Assembly (NCBI RefSeq): GCF_026212465.1
Contig: NC_080058.1
Span: 20,273,833-20,337,832, forward strand
Source of the DNA: Amaranthus tricolor
Lineage: Eukaryota; Streptophyta; Magnoliopsida; Caryophyllales; Amaranthaceae
Direction of reading: 5' to 3'
DNA length: 64,000 nucleotides
Of this stretch, positions 47,349 through 59,476 are shown piece after piece; within the stretch, counting starts at the first letter, position 1, and every line of letters starts with the position of its first letter. A program made the translations under genes and the position numbers. The notes under the pieces were generated by a model that worked only from the letters and a program-made list of their open reading frames with translations, was not told where the DNA came from and made no database searches.

Positions 47349-47499
47349 AGCGCAATTCATAAAGATGCAACTTCAGTCTTTGCAATTAGCAGGCTGGACC
47401 TTCCCTCATGGATGGAAGAGATTCTAAAGTACAGGGAAGAAGGTGAATTGCCAAAAGATCCCACCAGAGCCAAAAAAGTCAAAAATCTGGCACCATAGT

Positions 47500-48632
47500 T
47501 CACAATCATCAATGATGAATTGTATAAAGTAGCCAAGAGTGGTTCTCTACTGAAGTGTGTTACCCCTGAGGAAGCGGAGTATATCCTGAGGGAAATCCAT
47601 GAAGGAGTTTGCGGTCATCACCAAGGCGCCAGATCTTTGGCCCACAAGGCCTTCAAGGTAGGATACTAATGGCAAAAAACCCTCTTAGATGCAAAGAATG
47701 TGGTTGAAAAATGTGAAAAGTGCCAAAAATTTGGTCCTAGCATCAACACACCATCCAATGAGCTGAAATTCATCCATAACCCAATTCCTTTTGCTCAATG
47801 GGGCCTGGACCTCTTGGGGCCATTTCCTATGGCCCCAAGAGGGTCAAATTCCTCATAGTGGGTGTGGATTATTTTACCAAATGGGTAGAGGCTGAACCTC
47901 TGGCTACAATCACTTTAAGGAAGGTTGAGAAATTCATATGGCCGCACATCATCACTAGGTTTGGATTGCCCATTGTCTTGACAGTGGATAATGGAAAGCA
48001 GTTTGACTGTGCACCTTAAGAGAATATCTTAGTGACTTCAAGATCAATGTTGCGTACTCATCAGTCTGCAATCGTCAATGCAATGTTAGGCAGAAGTAGC
48101 TAACAAGCAGATTTTGAATGGGTTAAAGAAGAAACTCGATGAAGCAAAGGGAAGGTGATCTGAAGTACTGTATGATGTACTATGGTCGCTTAGAAAAACT
48201 CCCAAAGAGGTGACTAGATAGACCCCAAACTAGTATACGGTACAAAGGCCCTACTTCTTGTAAAAGTTGGCGTGCCAACCCTATGCACTTAATGTTATGA
48301 AGAAGCTAAAAATCTAGAGTCGAGGCTGCTAGACGTAGAACTTATTGAAGAAATACGAGAAGCTGCTCTGAAAATGGCATCCTAGCAGAACAGGGTGACC
48401 AAACTCTACAACAGGAAAGTTAGAGAAAGAACCTTTCAAGTAGGAGACCTAGTCCTGAGATATGCCCAAGCTGCCCAGATTCGAGACCACGGAAAACTCT
48501 CTAAAACATAGGAAGGACCAAACGTTGTAACTCAAGTTTTAGGCCATGGGGCTTATAAGTTAAAAAAGTATGTGCAAGAAGAATTCAAACACAATTGGAA
48601 CTCTAGAGCCTTAAGGAAATACTATGTTTAAC
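47500..48632 (+). pseudogene. Tat-element integrase
   Basis: The zinc-binding region shows HEGVCGHHQGARSLAHKA and CEKCQKFG. The core shows FAQWGLDLLGPF and, in a shifted frame, VDYFTKWVEAEPLATI and LTVDNGKQFD. The Glu-containing part is decayed. The C-terminal segment ends near LRKYYV at about 48632. Multiple stops and frameshifts are present. Confidence 0.85.
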
Positions 48633-49557
48633 TCATATTATAATCTAGATTTTCTTTTTGTAATGAATGTAACCTTTCCATGAATCAAATTGATTTCTTG
48701 CATGTTTAATATTACTGAGAATACTAATAAGATCTACGAATACATTTCAACCCTGAGAATCTAAGGATAAAATTCTAGGATTTAGTTTAACATAAAATCC
48801 GGGTTGATAAAGTATACTACCTTGACCTTGAAAACGAAAGCTTTTCAGTTAAGAGAGATATTAAGATCTTGACTGTCGTCCAAAAGAGAAGTCAGACCAA
48901 TTCAACGCCAAAAGTTCAAAATAATTCTGGCTTATTTTTCTTTGGACAAACACTTAACAAGAAAGCCATTTAATACCCTCACAAGATCGTTTACTATCCT
49001 AAACAGGCTTTCGCCATCCTTGGGTCAAGCATCTCTACAGGAAAGATATCCTTATTGCCCTAAAGAGAATGTCTTAGAGTCCAAACAACAGAGGCTAATC
49101 ATCCTTGGGTCAACACCTTTCAGGACAGATCTTTTACGCCTTGAAGAGGCTGTTCTAGATGCCAAACAGATAAAAGGCAATACTCAGCACCTTACACCTT
49201 TAAAATAACTAATAATTTTACAGGGGTATGAAATAGGGAATAATATGCTAATTCAACCTGTTCAGTTTATAACTATGCAAATTCCAATTAATGTGTCAAG
49301 ATTATACCTCTAGAAGGGGACAGTAAATATGACTAACTACAAGACTAAGTCATACTCTTTTAGCCTAAAGGCTAAAGCACATGAGCTAGAGGGTATACAA
49401 TTGCACGGGAATAACTACCTACAAGACTACAACATGAACGAAGACTAAAAGTCAGAAATCAACTTGTCATTTCTTTAAAAGTTACAATATACAAGTTTAC
49501 AAAAAAAAATAGATGTACATAGCCAGACAAAAGGTACAAAATACAAAATGAAGAAAA
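48633..49557 (+). other. 3' non-coding region of the Tat element
   Basis: No conserved coding sequence. A purine tract AGAAGGGGACAG lies near 49313 and could be an internal polypurine tract. The sequence between pol and the antisense gene is otherwise unassigned. Confidence 0.4.
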
Positions 49558-49559
49558 AT

Positions 49560-50191
49560 TGGGCGTTGAAGCACAAGGAGACCCGTCATTTCGAAGGAGG
49601 AGCAGAGGCAGAGCTTGAGGAGACTAGCTTCTGAGATGGGGACTCTCCTCTGGGGGTTTGAAGAAGAAAGTCACTTTTCCTGAGCTGATTGACTTTACAC
49701 TCAATTTTGGGGGGCCTGAAGATGTCGCCTTACAACGCTCCAGTCAAAGTCAAGGTACTAAATAAAACAAGCATTTAGCATCATGACCCTGGCTTTAACA
49801 ACAGCATCTTTCTGGTAGAAGGAAGCAACTTTAGCAATCTGCTCCTTATGATTTTTATGTGTGAGCTCAAGAGCAGATCGAGCTGCGGCAAGTTCCTCCC
49901 TGGCACCATCCAACTCAAGTTGAAGACTTTTAGCGCGAAGAATGTATTTGTTCACCTGAAGCTGGGATGGAGAAGGATGTCAGCTCTAGCAAGAGCATCT
50001 TTGAACATTGAGGTTGAAGCCCGGAAACACGCAGGGAACGTGAAGAAAGTCCCACCCATAGGAGGAGGGGGCCCAATGGCCTTCACCAAGTCTTGTACAG
50101 CCTTCAATTGATATTGTAGCTGATCTTCGAGCCCAACAATAGTTTTGGCTTTCACAGCAAGCACTGACTAAAAATCAGCCACTTGGCGTTT
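49560..50191 (-). pseudogene. 3' part of the Tat antisense gene (coiled-coil protein)
   Basis: Minus-strand exons read VGLEDQLQYQLKAVQDLVKA and, after a probable splice (acceptor ...TTCAG before GTGAAC at 49950), YILRAKSLQLELDGAREELAAARSAL. Heptad spacing of Leu and Ala predicts coiled coil. The segment continues the gene at 60690-63999; the two were one until the SIRE element inserted at TAGCT. The C-terminus is near 49750. Confidence 0.6.
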
Positions 50192-50196
50192 TAGCT
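50192..50196. repeat. Target duplication TAGCT, left copy
   Basis: It matches 60685-60689 and marks the left side of the SIRE insertion in the antisense gene. Confidence 0.95.
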
Positions 50197-51404
50197 TGTT
50201 GGAATATGAAGAGATGATCAAATGCAACAAGAGGGGGGGTGAATTGTTGTGTATTGAGTTGTACTACTTTTTTGCTCTAACTTGCGAAATTTTAACTCAC
50301 AAAATAAAACTTAAACTTAAGAAGCAAGAAATAAAAAGAGACAAAGATTTTACGTGGAAACCTTCTTGGCCTAATAAGAAGGAAAAACCACGACCCCCCG
50401 GGATTTCAAAATTCTCACTATGTTTAGGCAATTAATTACAATTACACAAAACAATGTTTGCTTCACTTGAAGCTTCTCTACTCTAGGCCTAATTCTCTTT
50501 CTCTATTCTCTCTTTCTCTTTCTCTTCTCACGTTTCTTTTCTCTAATTCCCTTAGACTTCCCACAAGTCTAATTACAACAAATCACACATCAACCCTTAC
50601 AAGGCCATTTCTCAAGAGGATAAAAATTAAAATAATTACTTAAGAAAAATATAATAAATTAATTGGCATTGGAAAACTGAAAATATTTTTCTTAAGATGA
50701 TCTCCCTTTTATGAACACTCTTTTTTTCTTTTTGATAGATTTTAGTTCGAGCAAAGTCCCTTCTATTTATAGTGGGAACAGCCAGCAATTACCATAAGCA
50801 TAACGTCCACTATCTCAAACATACCTCCACTACCCCACGTTCTCAAAACAAAAGGTGGTGGAATTATGAAAGTGTCCGGCTGTTATTTGCTCAAAGAAAA
50901 ATCAGTTTCCTTAATGCTAAAAATAGCATAGGAGTTAAAAACATAAGATCCTAAAAAATAGGAGATCTAAATCTAATTAAGAAAAAGTCTTGGGCTATTT
51001 TTAGAAAACCTAAAAATAGATTAGCCAATTAACTTACTAATTAATTTAAGCAATTAAATTAATTCTAAACCATTACATCAACTTAAAAACAGAAAATAAT
51101 TAATTCGCAATTTTTCAGTCGATGTTATTCTCCAGACCTGCTACGTAGGAACAACGTACTGACTCCAGCTTCAACTTCAATCAGAATATTCATTTTAGGA
51201 ACAGTAGACTGTACGTCTACTTTGAACATTATAACACTTATCTAACATCTTGGACATATTAAGACATGTACATCTTCCACGAACCAAGTCATAGGCTTCA
51301 TCAACGATTCAAACTAAATCGGATATATACCTACAAAATAATCTCTAAAAATATGTTTCTTTATTTAAAAGTGAAGTCATCATCAAAACCTTAAGAGGCC
51401 AACA
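50197..51404 (-). mobile_element. 3' LTR of the SIRE element
   Basis: On the minus strand it runs TGTTGGCCTCTTAAGG ... TTCATATTCCAACA. A CTTCTATTTATAG stretch near 50758-50770 (CTATAAATAG on the minus strand) is a TATA-like promoter. Differences from the other LTR cluster at 50690-50770. Confidence 0.95.
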
Positions 51405-51418
51405 AATTCCCCCTTTTT
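51405..51418 (-). other. Polypurine tract of the SIRE element
   Basis: Minus strand AAAAAGGGGGAATT immediately precedes the 3' LTR, the expected plus-strand primer position. Confidence 0.88.
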
Positions 51419-52164
51419 GATGAGGACAAACTTTATAAACAAACTTAAGTAAAATAGAGTAAAACAAAATTCTCAGAGCATACTAGAGATTAAAGCAACT
51501 CTAAATAACTTAGCAAATCAACTCGTTAAAATATAATTTACCAAGCATTCACAATAAAACAATTTACTCCATAATATCAAATATGTTTAAAAATTTTCAA
51601 AATTAATTAATCTAAAACTTAAATAAAATAAACTGAAATTAATTAAACTGACATAATTAAACTAACATAATAAAACTAACACAAATTATTAAGTATTTTC
51701 AACCAAAAACAACTTGAAAACAAATTTACAAAAACAAGTAAATATTAATCAACTTGAAAACACAGATAATCATTAAGCTAGCATAAACTCAGCACATTAT
51801 CATCAATAAGAAACAATATAAATCAACCAAGATATGTTACTGTGTATTCACTGCTCTTCTTAAGTTTGTGCATAATCTTCCCCCTTTTGTCATCAATCAA
51901 AAAGAATTGGGGTTATCAAACCTCAGCACAAACCATATAGATTTGTCAGTGATGAAAGCAAGAAACAATAATAAAAGGATGCACCATAAAAAGTAATCAA
52001 ATCTGCATATTGTTAGTGTTCACAGACCAGAAATCAAAACAAAGAAAATAGTAGCAGTTGTTCAACAATACAACTTTGTACCTCAGATGGTACAAAGACT
52101 AAAAAGTGAAGTTGTTTGATTAATATTACAGCCAACAAATCATAAAAGCATATGGGAAGAGGGA
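51419..52164. other. Non-coding stretch between env-like frame and PPT
   Basis: AT-rich sequence without a supported open frame. A second C-rich run, CTTCCCCCTTTTGTCATC near 51880 (GGGGGAAG on the minus strand), resembles the polypurine tract; repeated PPT-like motifs are known in Sireviruses. Confidence 0.5.
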
Positions 52165-53841
52165 TCAGGGAGCAGTCTCTTCTTCATCAATGAACTCAGT
52201 CTGTACTTCTACTGTGTCCAACTTGGCACCAAGACGGCTCTCCATCTGGTTAAGCTGATCAACAATTGAAGCAAGGGAGACACGAGTTTCGTCTTGAAAT
52301 GCAAGGAAGTGAGACTGGAGGTCATTTAGCTTAGAGAGGACAGAGTCTAAAGAAGCTGCAGGAACAGAATCATAGTTAGTACAACCTACATCAGGTGAAG
52401 TGTGTGACTGAAAAGGTGGTGGTGTAGACTGTATTGGTGATGGAGGTGGTGATGGATTGTGATGTGGTGATGATGTGGTTGGCTTGGGAGAGGGAGGTTC
52501 ACTTGATATAGGTTCAGGCATGGTGTCAAATGTAGCATCATCAACCATTGTAGCCTTGCGTTTTGAAGCTAACCTCCTACTCTTCCTCTTAATGAATTTA
52601 GCCTTTTTCCTTAGAGCTATCACAATCTCTTCATCACTTGTATCATCACAGAGATTGTGATGAGCCTCTTCTCCTAAGGCTCCCTCCTATTCTGCTTCCC
52701 CCTTACTAGCTTCTCCATCCTGTTCCCCTTTTTCTTCTGTTTCAATATGGTCAGTGGGAACAGGCTCTTGCTCCTTTTCCTCTTTTTCTTCTTGATCTCT
52801 CTCCCTCAATTTTTCTTCTTCTTTTTCAATCTCTTCTTCATCAGATTCTACTTCAACAACCTCCTCTGATTCATGTATTAACATCCCTTCATCATTTAAT
52901 TTGAGGTGCAAATTTTGCAAACATTTCGCACCTATTTTCATGTTGGGTCCCATTGGGAACTCCAACCCTTCCAATGGAACACCAAACTTTCTGAAAATCC
53001 AAGTCAACAGCCCCCCATAACCAACAAAATTTTTCTTCTCAATACAATCAGACAAATGCGATATCATCAATGACGGAAAATTTATCTTTATGTGATTATC
53101 CATGCAATAAATTAAGGTTGCATCACGTAAATTTACTTCACTCCTTTTAGAGTTTCGGAGCAAAATAAATCGACGTGCAACATTATACAGTAATTTATGC
53201 AATGGAGAAAGAATATTATGACTGATCTTCCCTTTCTTTTGTTCAACCCCCAAAAATTTAAAAATTGTCTTTTCATTAATTCCAGAAAAAACTATTTTTG
53301 TACCAACGCAATATGTATCAAAACCAACATTCGGAATATCGAACCATTCTGCCAACAAAGCGCTGTTAAACTCTAATTTCATGTTCCTAACCATACTAAA
53401 ACACATTCCACATTCATTGGAGAAGTTTGAAATAAACTCTCGCATAATGTTTGGGAAAATGGGATTACAACTATACTCAGTCATCTAAACCTCCCATTCT
53501 TGAAATTTTAAAATAGTATGAAGTTGAGGAAAGTGTGTAGAGTCATACCAGTACTTATCTACCCCAAATCCGACAGACATTTCCTTTGCAACTTCTTCAG
53601 CACTATTAGGATCAGCAAGCTTCGAACGTTTGACTACTTTGGAAGATGATTTACTTTTTGGTGAGAATATTTTGTGTTTTGTTCCAACATTTTCAGTGGT
53701 TTCTTGGGATGGTGATGGTGCAGCGTTCAGTAATGGGGGTGGATGAACAATTTTTAAGGGTTTTGGCTGGATGTTTTGGTGAGATTTAGAGGCTTTCTTT
53801 CCTGATTTAGACGTTTTCTTGCTTGATTTTGGAGTTTTCAT
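52165..53841 (-). pseudogene. Env-like frame of the SIRE element
   Basis: One reading frame from 53841 to 52165 (about 558 codons) is interrupted by stop codons at 53485-53487 and 52687-52689. The N-terminus is Lys/Ser/Pro-rich and basic (MKTPKSSKKTSKSGKK). The middle is globular, with a TWIFRKFGVPLEGLEF segment. An acidic Glu/Lys-rich stretch follows, then a Pro-rich region and a short C-terminal coiled coil. Many Sireviruses carry such a frame after pol, called env-like by position. I see no signal peptide and no clear membrane segment here, so an envelope function is not supported. It lies 515 bp downstream of pol on the same strand. Confidence 0.7.
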
Positions 53842-54356
53842 GTTTGAATTTTGAAAGGTTGAAAGAAGAGGGGGACGGTTTCTTGAGACGGTTTTTGAAG
53901 AAGACGTGTGAAGTGTGAAGTACGGGAAAGATTAATAAAGTGGTGAAGTGACGGTTACCTCAAGTCCAATCCCTTTAATGCTCTAATCATAGCGTTTGAT
54001 ATGGAAAGATTTTGAAGAGATGGGATTGAAAACCGTTTCCCATTATTTTTAATTTAAGTTGGCCGTACAAAAAAATGTGAAATATGAATAAATTATGAAA
54101 TATGAATATTAAAATAAAATATGAAAACAAAATAGAAAAATGATGAATTATGAAAAAAAATTATAAAGAAAATAACGAACATATTGCTGTGGTCTGATCA
54201 AACTAACAACATGCAAACAAGAAAATATTCATAGTACAAACTTCATTACGTGTTTACCTGATCCATGCAATAATTGATTTTCAATCAAAATTTTGAGGTT
54301 GATTCCTGACCCTCTTTTTTCCATGATGCTTCATTGGAATTTTTATGCAACCAACT
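53842..54356. other. Spacer between pol and env-like frame
   Basis: AT-rich, no open frame. It may carry signals for expressing the downstream frame, but none was identified. Confidence 0.5.
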
Positions 54357-57300
54357 TTAGTGGAGCTTGATCATACCAAGTTCCAATCTCATTTTTTCAT
54401 ATTGTTCTCTTGGAAGTGGTTTGGTCAGAATGTCTGCAACTTGTTCATTAGTATTAACATGCTTTAATATAATATTTTTGTTTTCTACATTAACCTTAAG
54501 AAAATGATGTCTAATATGTATGTGTTTAGCTCGTGAGTGATGCACTGGATCTTTAGATATACATATGGCACTGGTATTATCACAATAAATAGGAACACAT
54601 TCATATTTAATACCAAAATCTCTTAGTTGCTGTTTTATCCAAAGCATTTGGGAACAGCAAGCTGCTGCTGCCACGTATTCAGCTTCGGCTGTGGATAATG
54701 CAACCGTGTTTTGTTTCTTGGAACTCCATGAAACTAAACAAGAGCCAAGAAATTGTACCATACCTGACGTGCTTTTTCTATTAACTAGATCACCTGCATA
54801 ATCTGCATCACTAAAACCTTTTAAATCATAAACATCACTTTTAGGATAAAATAAGGACAAGTCGTCTGTTCCCTTCAAATATCTTAAAATTCGTTTGACT
54901 GCCGTGAGATGTGATTCTTTAGGATTTGATTGAAATCTAGCACACAAACCAACACTAAATGAAATATCGGATCTACTTGCAGTTAGATATAATAAGGAAC
55001 CTATCATACCTCGATACATTGTTTAATCTACGTTAGTTCTTTTTAGGTCTTCATCTAATTTAACATTTGTAGCCATGGGTGTATGGTTGGTTTTAGCGTT
55101 GTTTAGCCCATACTTCTTAAGAAGTTCTTTTATGTATTTTTGTTGATGAATAAAAATACCATTTTCAGTTTGTTTAATTTGTAAACCAAGGAAGAAATTT
55201 AGTTCTCCCATCATGCTCATTTCAAATTCTGTGCCCATTAGGTTAGCAAATTCCTTACATAATAAATCATTAGTAGCACCAAAAATAATATCATCAACAT
55301 AAATTTGAACAACCAAAATATGAGAACCTTTATTCTTAAAGAACAAGGTTTTGTCGATTTTTCCTCTAACAAAGTTATTTTATATCAAAAACTTTGACAG
55401 TCTTTCATACCATTGCCTAGGAGCTTGCTTTAAGCCATATAGAGCTTTATCAAGCTTATAGACATGATCAGGACAGGAGGTATTCTCAAAACCTGGAGGT
55501 TGTTCAACAAACACTTCTTCATCAAGAAATCCATTTAAGAAAGCACATTTCACATCCATTTGATATAATTTAAAATTCATAAATGCAGCAAAAGAAATTA
55601 AAATTCTAATGGCCTCTAACCTTGCTACCGGAGCAAATGTCTCAGTGTAATCAATACCTTCTTGTTGATTGTACCCTTTGACCACGAGTCTTGCCTTGTT
55701 TCTTACAATTATTCCATGCTCATCTAGCTTATTCCGAAATACCCATTTCAGACCAATTACCTTCTTGTGTTTTGGTTTGGGTTCCAAGTGCCATACCTTA
55801 TTTCTTTCAAATTCATTTAATTCATCTTGCATGGCTACTATCCATTCGGAATCCTTTAGAGCTTCTTCGTGATTTTTGGGTTCTAGTGATGATAGGAACG
55901 CAAAGTGAGCACAAAAGTTTCTCAATTGGGATCTGGTTTGTGTTCCCTTATTCATATCACTTATAATCAGATTAAGAGGATGATAACTTTGGTATTTCCA
56001 AGGTTTAGGCACAAATTCTCTGAAGGGAACAGTAGCATGTTCTGATTCAACATCTTGATTGGCATTTTGTTCAGCTACTGGATCATTTTGCTCATCTGCG
56101 GGAACAGCTGGATTAGGAATAGTCTGCTGGTCCTGTTGTGCTGGTAGTTCCTGGACTTGGTCGGTTTCTCCTGCCTCTTCTTGTATTGGCTGTTCACCTG
56201 CTGTTCCTAGATCTTGCATTTTAACTCCTTCATCATCTTCTTCTAAATTTGCAAGACCTATTTTAATATTATTTGTTTCCTGTTCACTTGTTGAATAGTT
56301 AGTTTCATCAAAAACTATGTGAATAGATTCCTCTACGCACATTGTTCTCTTATTATAAACTTTGTAAGCTTTGCTATGTGATGAATAACCGAGGAATACT
56401 GCTTCATCACTTCTTTCATCAAACTTACCTATGTTTCGTTTACCATTCACATGAACAAAACATTTGCATCCAAACACACGAAAATAGGAAATATTTGGTT
56501 TAACACCTTTGAGTAATTCATAGGGTGTCTTAGAAGTGATTGGTCTTATTAACACACGATTCAAAATATAGCATGCAGTATTGACGGCCTCGGCCCAAAA
56601 ATTCCTAGGTAGACCACTAGCAATCAACATGGTCCTAGCCATTTCTTCTAAGGTTCTATTCTTCCTTTCCACCACTCCATTTTGTTGTGGTGTTCTAGGA
56701 GCGGAAAAATTATGATTTATACCATGTTCATTACAATAATTCATGAAGTTTGAGTTTTCAAATTCTTTGCCATGATCCGATCTAATGTGAACAATTAAAT
56801 TATTGGTAGTTTTTTGTATTTTATTAGCAAAAGATACAAACTCATTGAAAGCTTCATCTTTGCTTACTAAAAATAAGGTCCAAGTAAATCTACTAAAATC
56901 ATCAACTATGACAAACACATATCTTTTGCCACTACAGCTTTGTGTTCTCATAGGTCCACATAGATCCATATGAATTAATTCTAATGGTCTAGAGGTAGTC
57001 ACCAGAAACTTTGATTTAATGGATGACCGCACTTGTTTTCCTTTAGCACAAGGATCACAAATTTCATTTTTGAGGAATTTTATTGCAGGTAATCCTCTTA
57101 CTAGGTCTTTTGATCTTAAAGAGTTAATCAATGAATAGCTAGCATGACCTAGTCGCTTGTGCCAAGGAAGTGGGTCTTCTTCTTTAACGCTTAAACACGT
57201 TAGACTGTTTCTGGGAACAGTGTCCAGGTCCACCACATAGGTGTTCCCTTTTCTGATTCCCTCTAGTACAGGGTCTCCTGTGTTGTTCCTAGAAATTATG

Positions 57301-57743
57301 CATCGTTCAGAAGTAAACTTAACAGAGTTACCTTTGTCACAAAATTGAGAAATACTTAAAAGATTGTGTTTTAGATTCTCGACTAAAAATACATTGTCAA
57401 TGGCATGGGAGCTTGATCTTCCAACTTTTCCTTTGGCGATTATTTCACCCTTCATATTATCACCGAAGGTTACAGTTCCCCCATCATACGCTTCAAGTGA
57501 GAGAAATCTAGATTTATCACCCGTCATGTGCTTGGAACACCCACTGTCGAGATACCATGAGTTGTTCCCCCTCACTTGAACCTGTAAAGCAAACTAATGG
57601 TTAAGTTTAGGAACCCAGTCAGCCTTGGGTTCCCTGTCGATTATATTTGAATCATGTTTCTCAAACCATATGCATTCGACATAAGTTTTATTTGCTTTAG
57701 TGTGTTGTTCCCTTTTTACACATTGATATTTTAGGTGTCCAAT
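54357..57743 (-). pseudogene. SIRE pol: protease, integrase, reverse transcriptase, RNase H
   Basis: All parts share one frame with gag. Stops interrupt it at 57594-57596, 55380-55382 and 55023-55025. The protease motif is [13 protein letters not shown]. The GAG-pre-integrase region has WHKRLGHAS and CDPCAKGK. Integrase has the first Asp in IHMDLCGP, the second in IRSDHGKEF, and Glu in [16 protein letters not shown] contains [25 protein letters not shown] and the active site YVDDIIFG (55285 region). RNase H shows GFSDADYAG, ALSTAEAEYVA and CDNTSAICIS. All catalytic residues I checked are present, so only the nonsense codons disable it. Confidence 0.93.
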
Positions 57744-59408
57744 TTAACCACAAAAGGAACAGATTTTACTACTAAGGAGATCTACATATACCTTTTTCCT
57801 TTTTTCATTCTTAACATAACCTAGACCTTCTTTACTCTTGGTTTTAGCATTTAGAATCCATTTGGGAATTTCATTGATTTTCCCTTTTCCTCTTAAGTTA
57901 ATTTGATCTTTTAGAAACTTATTTTCTTTTTCATATGATTCTAATTTTAATATTATTTCTTGAAACTCCGTGCTAAACACATGAGTGGTTTTATCATTTT
58001 CAACCAATTTTAATCCTAGCAATTTGTTTTGATTTAATTCAATGTTAAGAATAATGAAATCCTGTTTTAATTTCTCCAATTGTTCTTTTAAAATGATATT
58101 CTTATCTAACAAATCAAAAAATCTACTTTGCACATCGATCCTAAAGGAATTTAGGTATGAGATATGATCTTTACTTAAGTTAAGGTCTTTCTCAATTTGG
58201 AGACACTTAGCTGTTTTTTCATTCAACTTTTCTTGTGTCTCTAACAACAATTTGATTAATTTATTCTTACTTAAATTAGACAGTTGTTTAGGAGATGGAC
58301 TAGAAGACATTACCTCTTTTTCCTTAGACTCTTCATGAGATGCCATGAGACATAGGTTTGCTGTTTCTTCTTCCACTGGAGCTTCTGTCTCAGCCTCGCT
58401 CTCCGTATCACCCCAAGCTGCGATCATTGCCTTTCTAAAATCAGTTTTGAAGTTTCCCTTCTTATATTGTTTTCCAACTTCTCTTGCTTTTCCCTTGCCC
58501 TTCTCATTTTTCCATTGAGGGCAATCCTTGATGAAGTGATCAGTGCTCCCACAATTGTGGCATTCAAAATTTGTCTTCAAGTTAGCAGTTCCTTTTTCTT
58601 TGTTGTTTCTTTGATTTCTATATTTGTTGTTCCTGAAGAATTTTTTGAATTTACGTGCCAACATAGCAGCTTCCTCTTCACCAGCGTCTGACTCTTCACT
58701 ATCATCTGCTGCCAGAGCCAGTCCTTTATTACGGGAACTGTCAGCTGTTCCCAAATGCAATTCATGAGTCATGAGGGAACCAGCCAACTCTTCCAAGTTA
58801 AACTTGGTGAAATCTTTGGACTCCTGGATGGCTGTGACCTTAGCTCTCCAGCGTTCGTCTTGAGGAAGACTCCTACGTATTTTCCTAACTTGTTCATCAA
58901 CGGGAATAATCTTACCAAGAGAGACCAATTCATTCGTGATATTTGTGAACCTGGTGAACATCTCTTGAATGTTCTCTCTAGGTTCCATAACAAACCTTTT
59001 ATATTTGGACATTAGGAGGTCAATCGTGGAGCGCTTCACTTCGCTGGTACCTTCATGGGTAACTTCCAGCATGTCCCAAATCTGCTTGGCAGTTTTGCAA
59101 CCCATAATACGATTGTGTTCATTGGGTCCAAGACCACAGTGAAGCAATTTGATAGCAAGAGCATTCATCTCCATCTTTTGAAAATCTTCTTTTTCATATT
59201 CAGTGATTGGTTTTGGAACAGCTTCATTGTTGGAGTTGATGGTCGTCACCTCAAAGTCTCCAATTTCAATGACTCTCCAAACTTGATAGTTTTCGGCCTT
59301 TATGAAGATTTCCATTCTATTTTTCCAGTAAGTATAGAATTTCCCATCAAACATAGGTGGCCTTTGTGTGGAGTACCCCTCTTCCATGCACTCGTTCATC
59401 TTCAACAT
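57744..59408 (-). pseudogene. SIRE gag with zinc knuckle and coiled coil
   Basis: ATG 59408 opens MLKMNECMEEGYSTQRPP, with the copia gag signature FDGKFYTYWKNRMEIFI at 20-36. The UBN2-like core runs to about residue 200. The CCHC knuckle CHNCGSTDHFIKDC is at 283-296, followed by a basic Lys/Gly stretch. An acidic segment follows at about 340-360, then a long predicted coiled coil to about 520. A second cysteine motif (CSFCG) starts at the very end and is cut by the stop at 57744-57746. The long gag with coiled coil is typical of SIRE. The same frame continues into pol. Confidence 0.92.
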
Positions 59409-59460
59409 CTCTGTGGGAACAGGATACTGCTCTCAGGGTTTCCTGATTAAATGAGGAACA

Positions 59461-59474
59461 GGGCTCTGATACCA
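59461..59474 (-). other. Primer-binding site of the SIRE element
   Basis: Minus strand TGGTATCAGAGCCC begins two bases after the 5' LTR end. It complements the 3' end of initiator tRNA-Met, the usual copia primer. Confidence 0.92.
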
Positions 59475-59476
59475 AT

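Noticed and set aside
59055..59450. 131-aa plus-strand frame opposite the SIRE gag
   Set aside because: It is a shadow of the gag frame with no domain or codon support.
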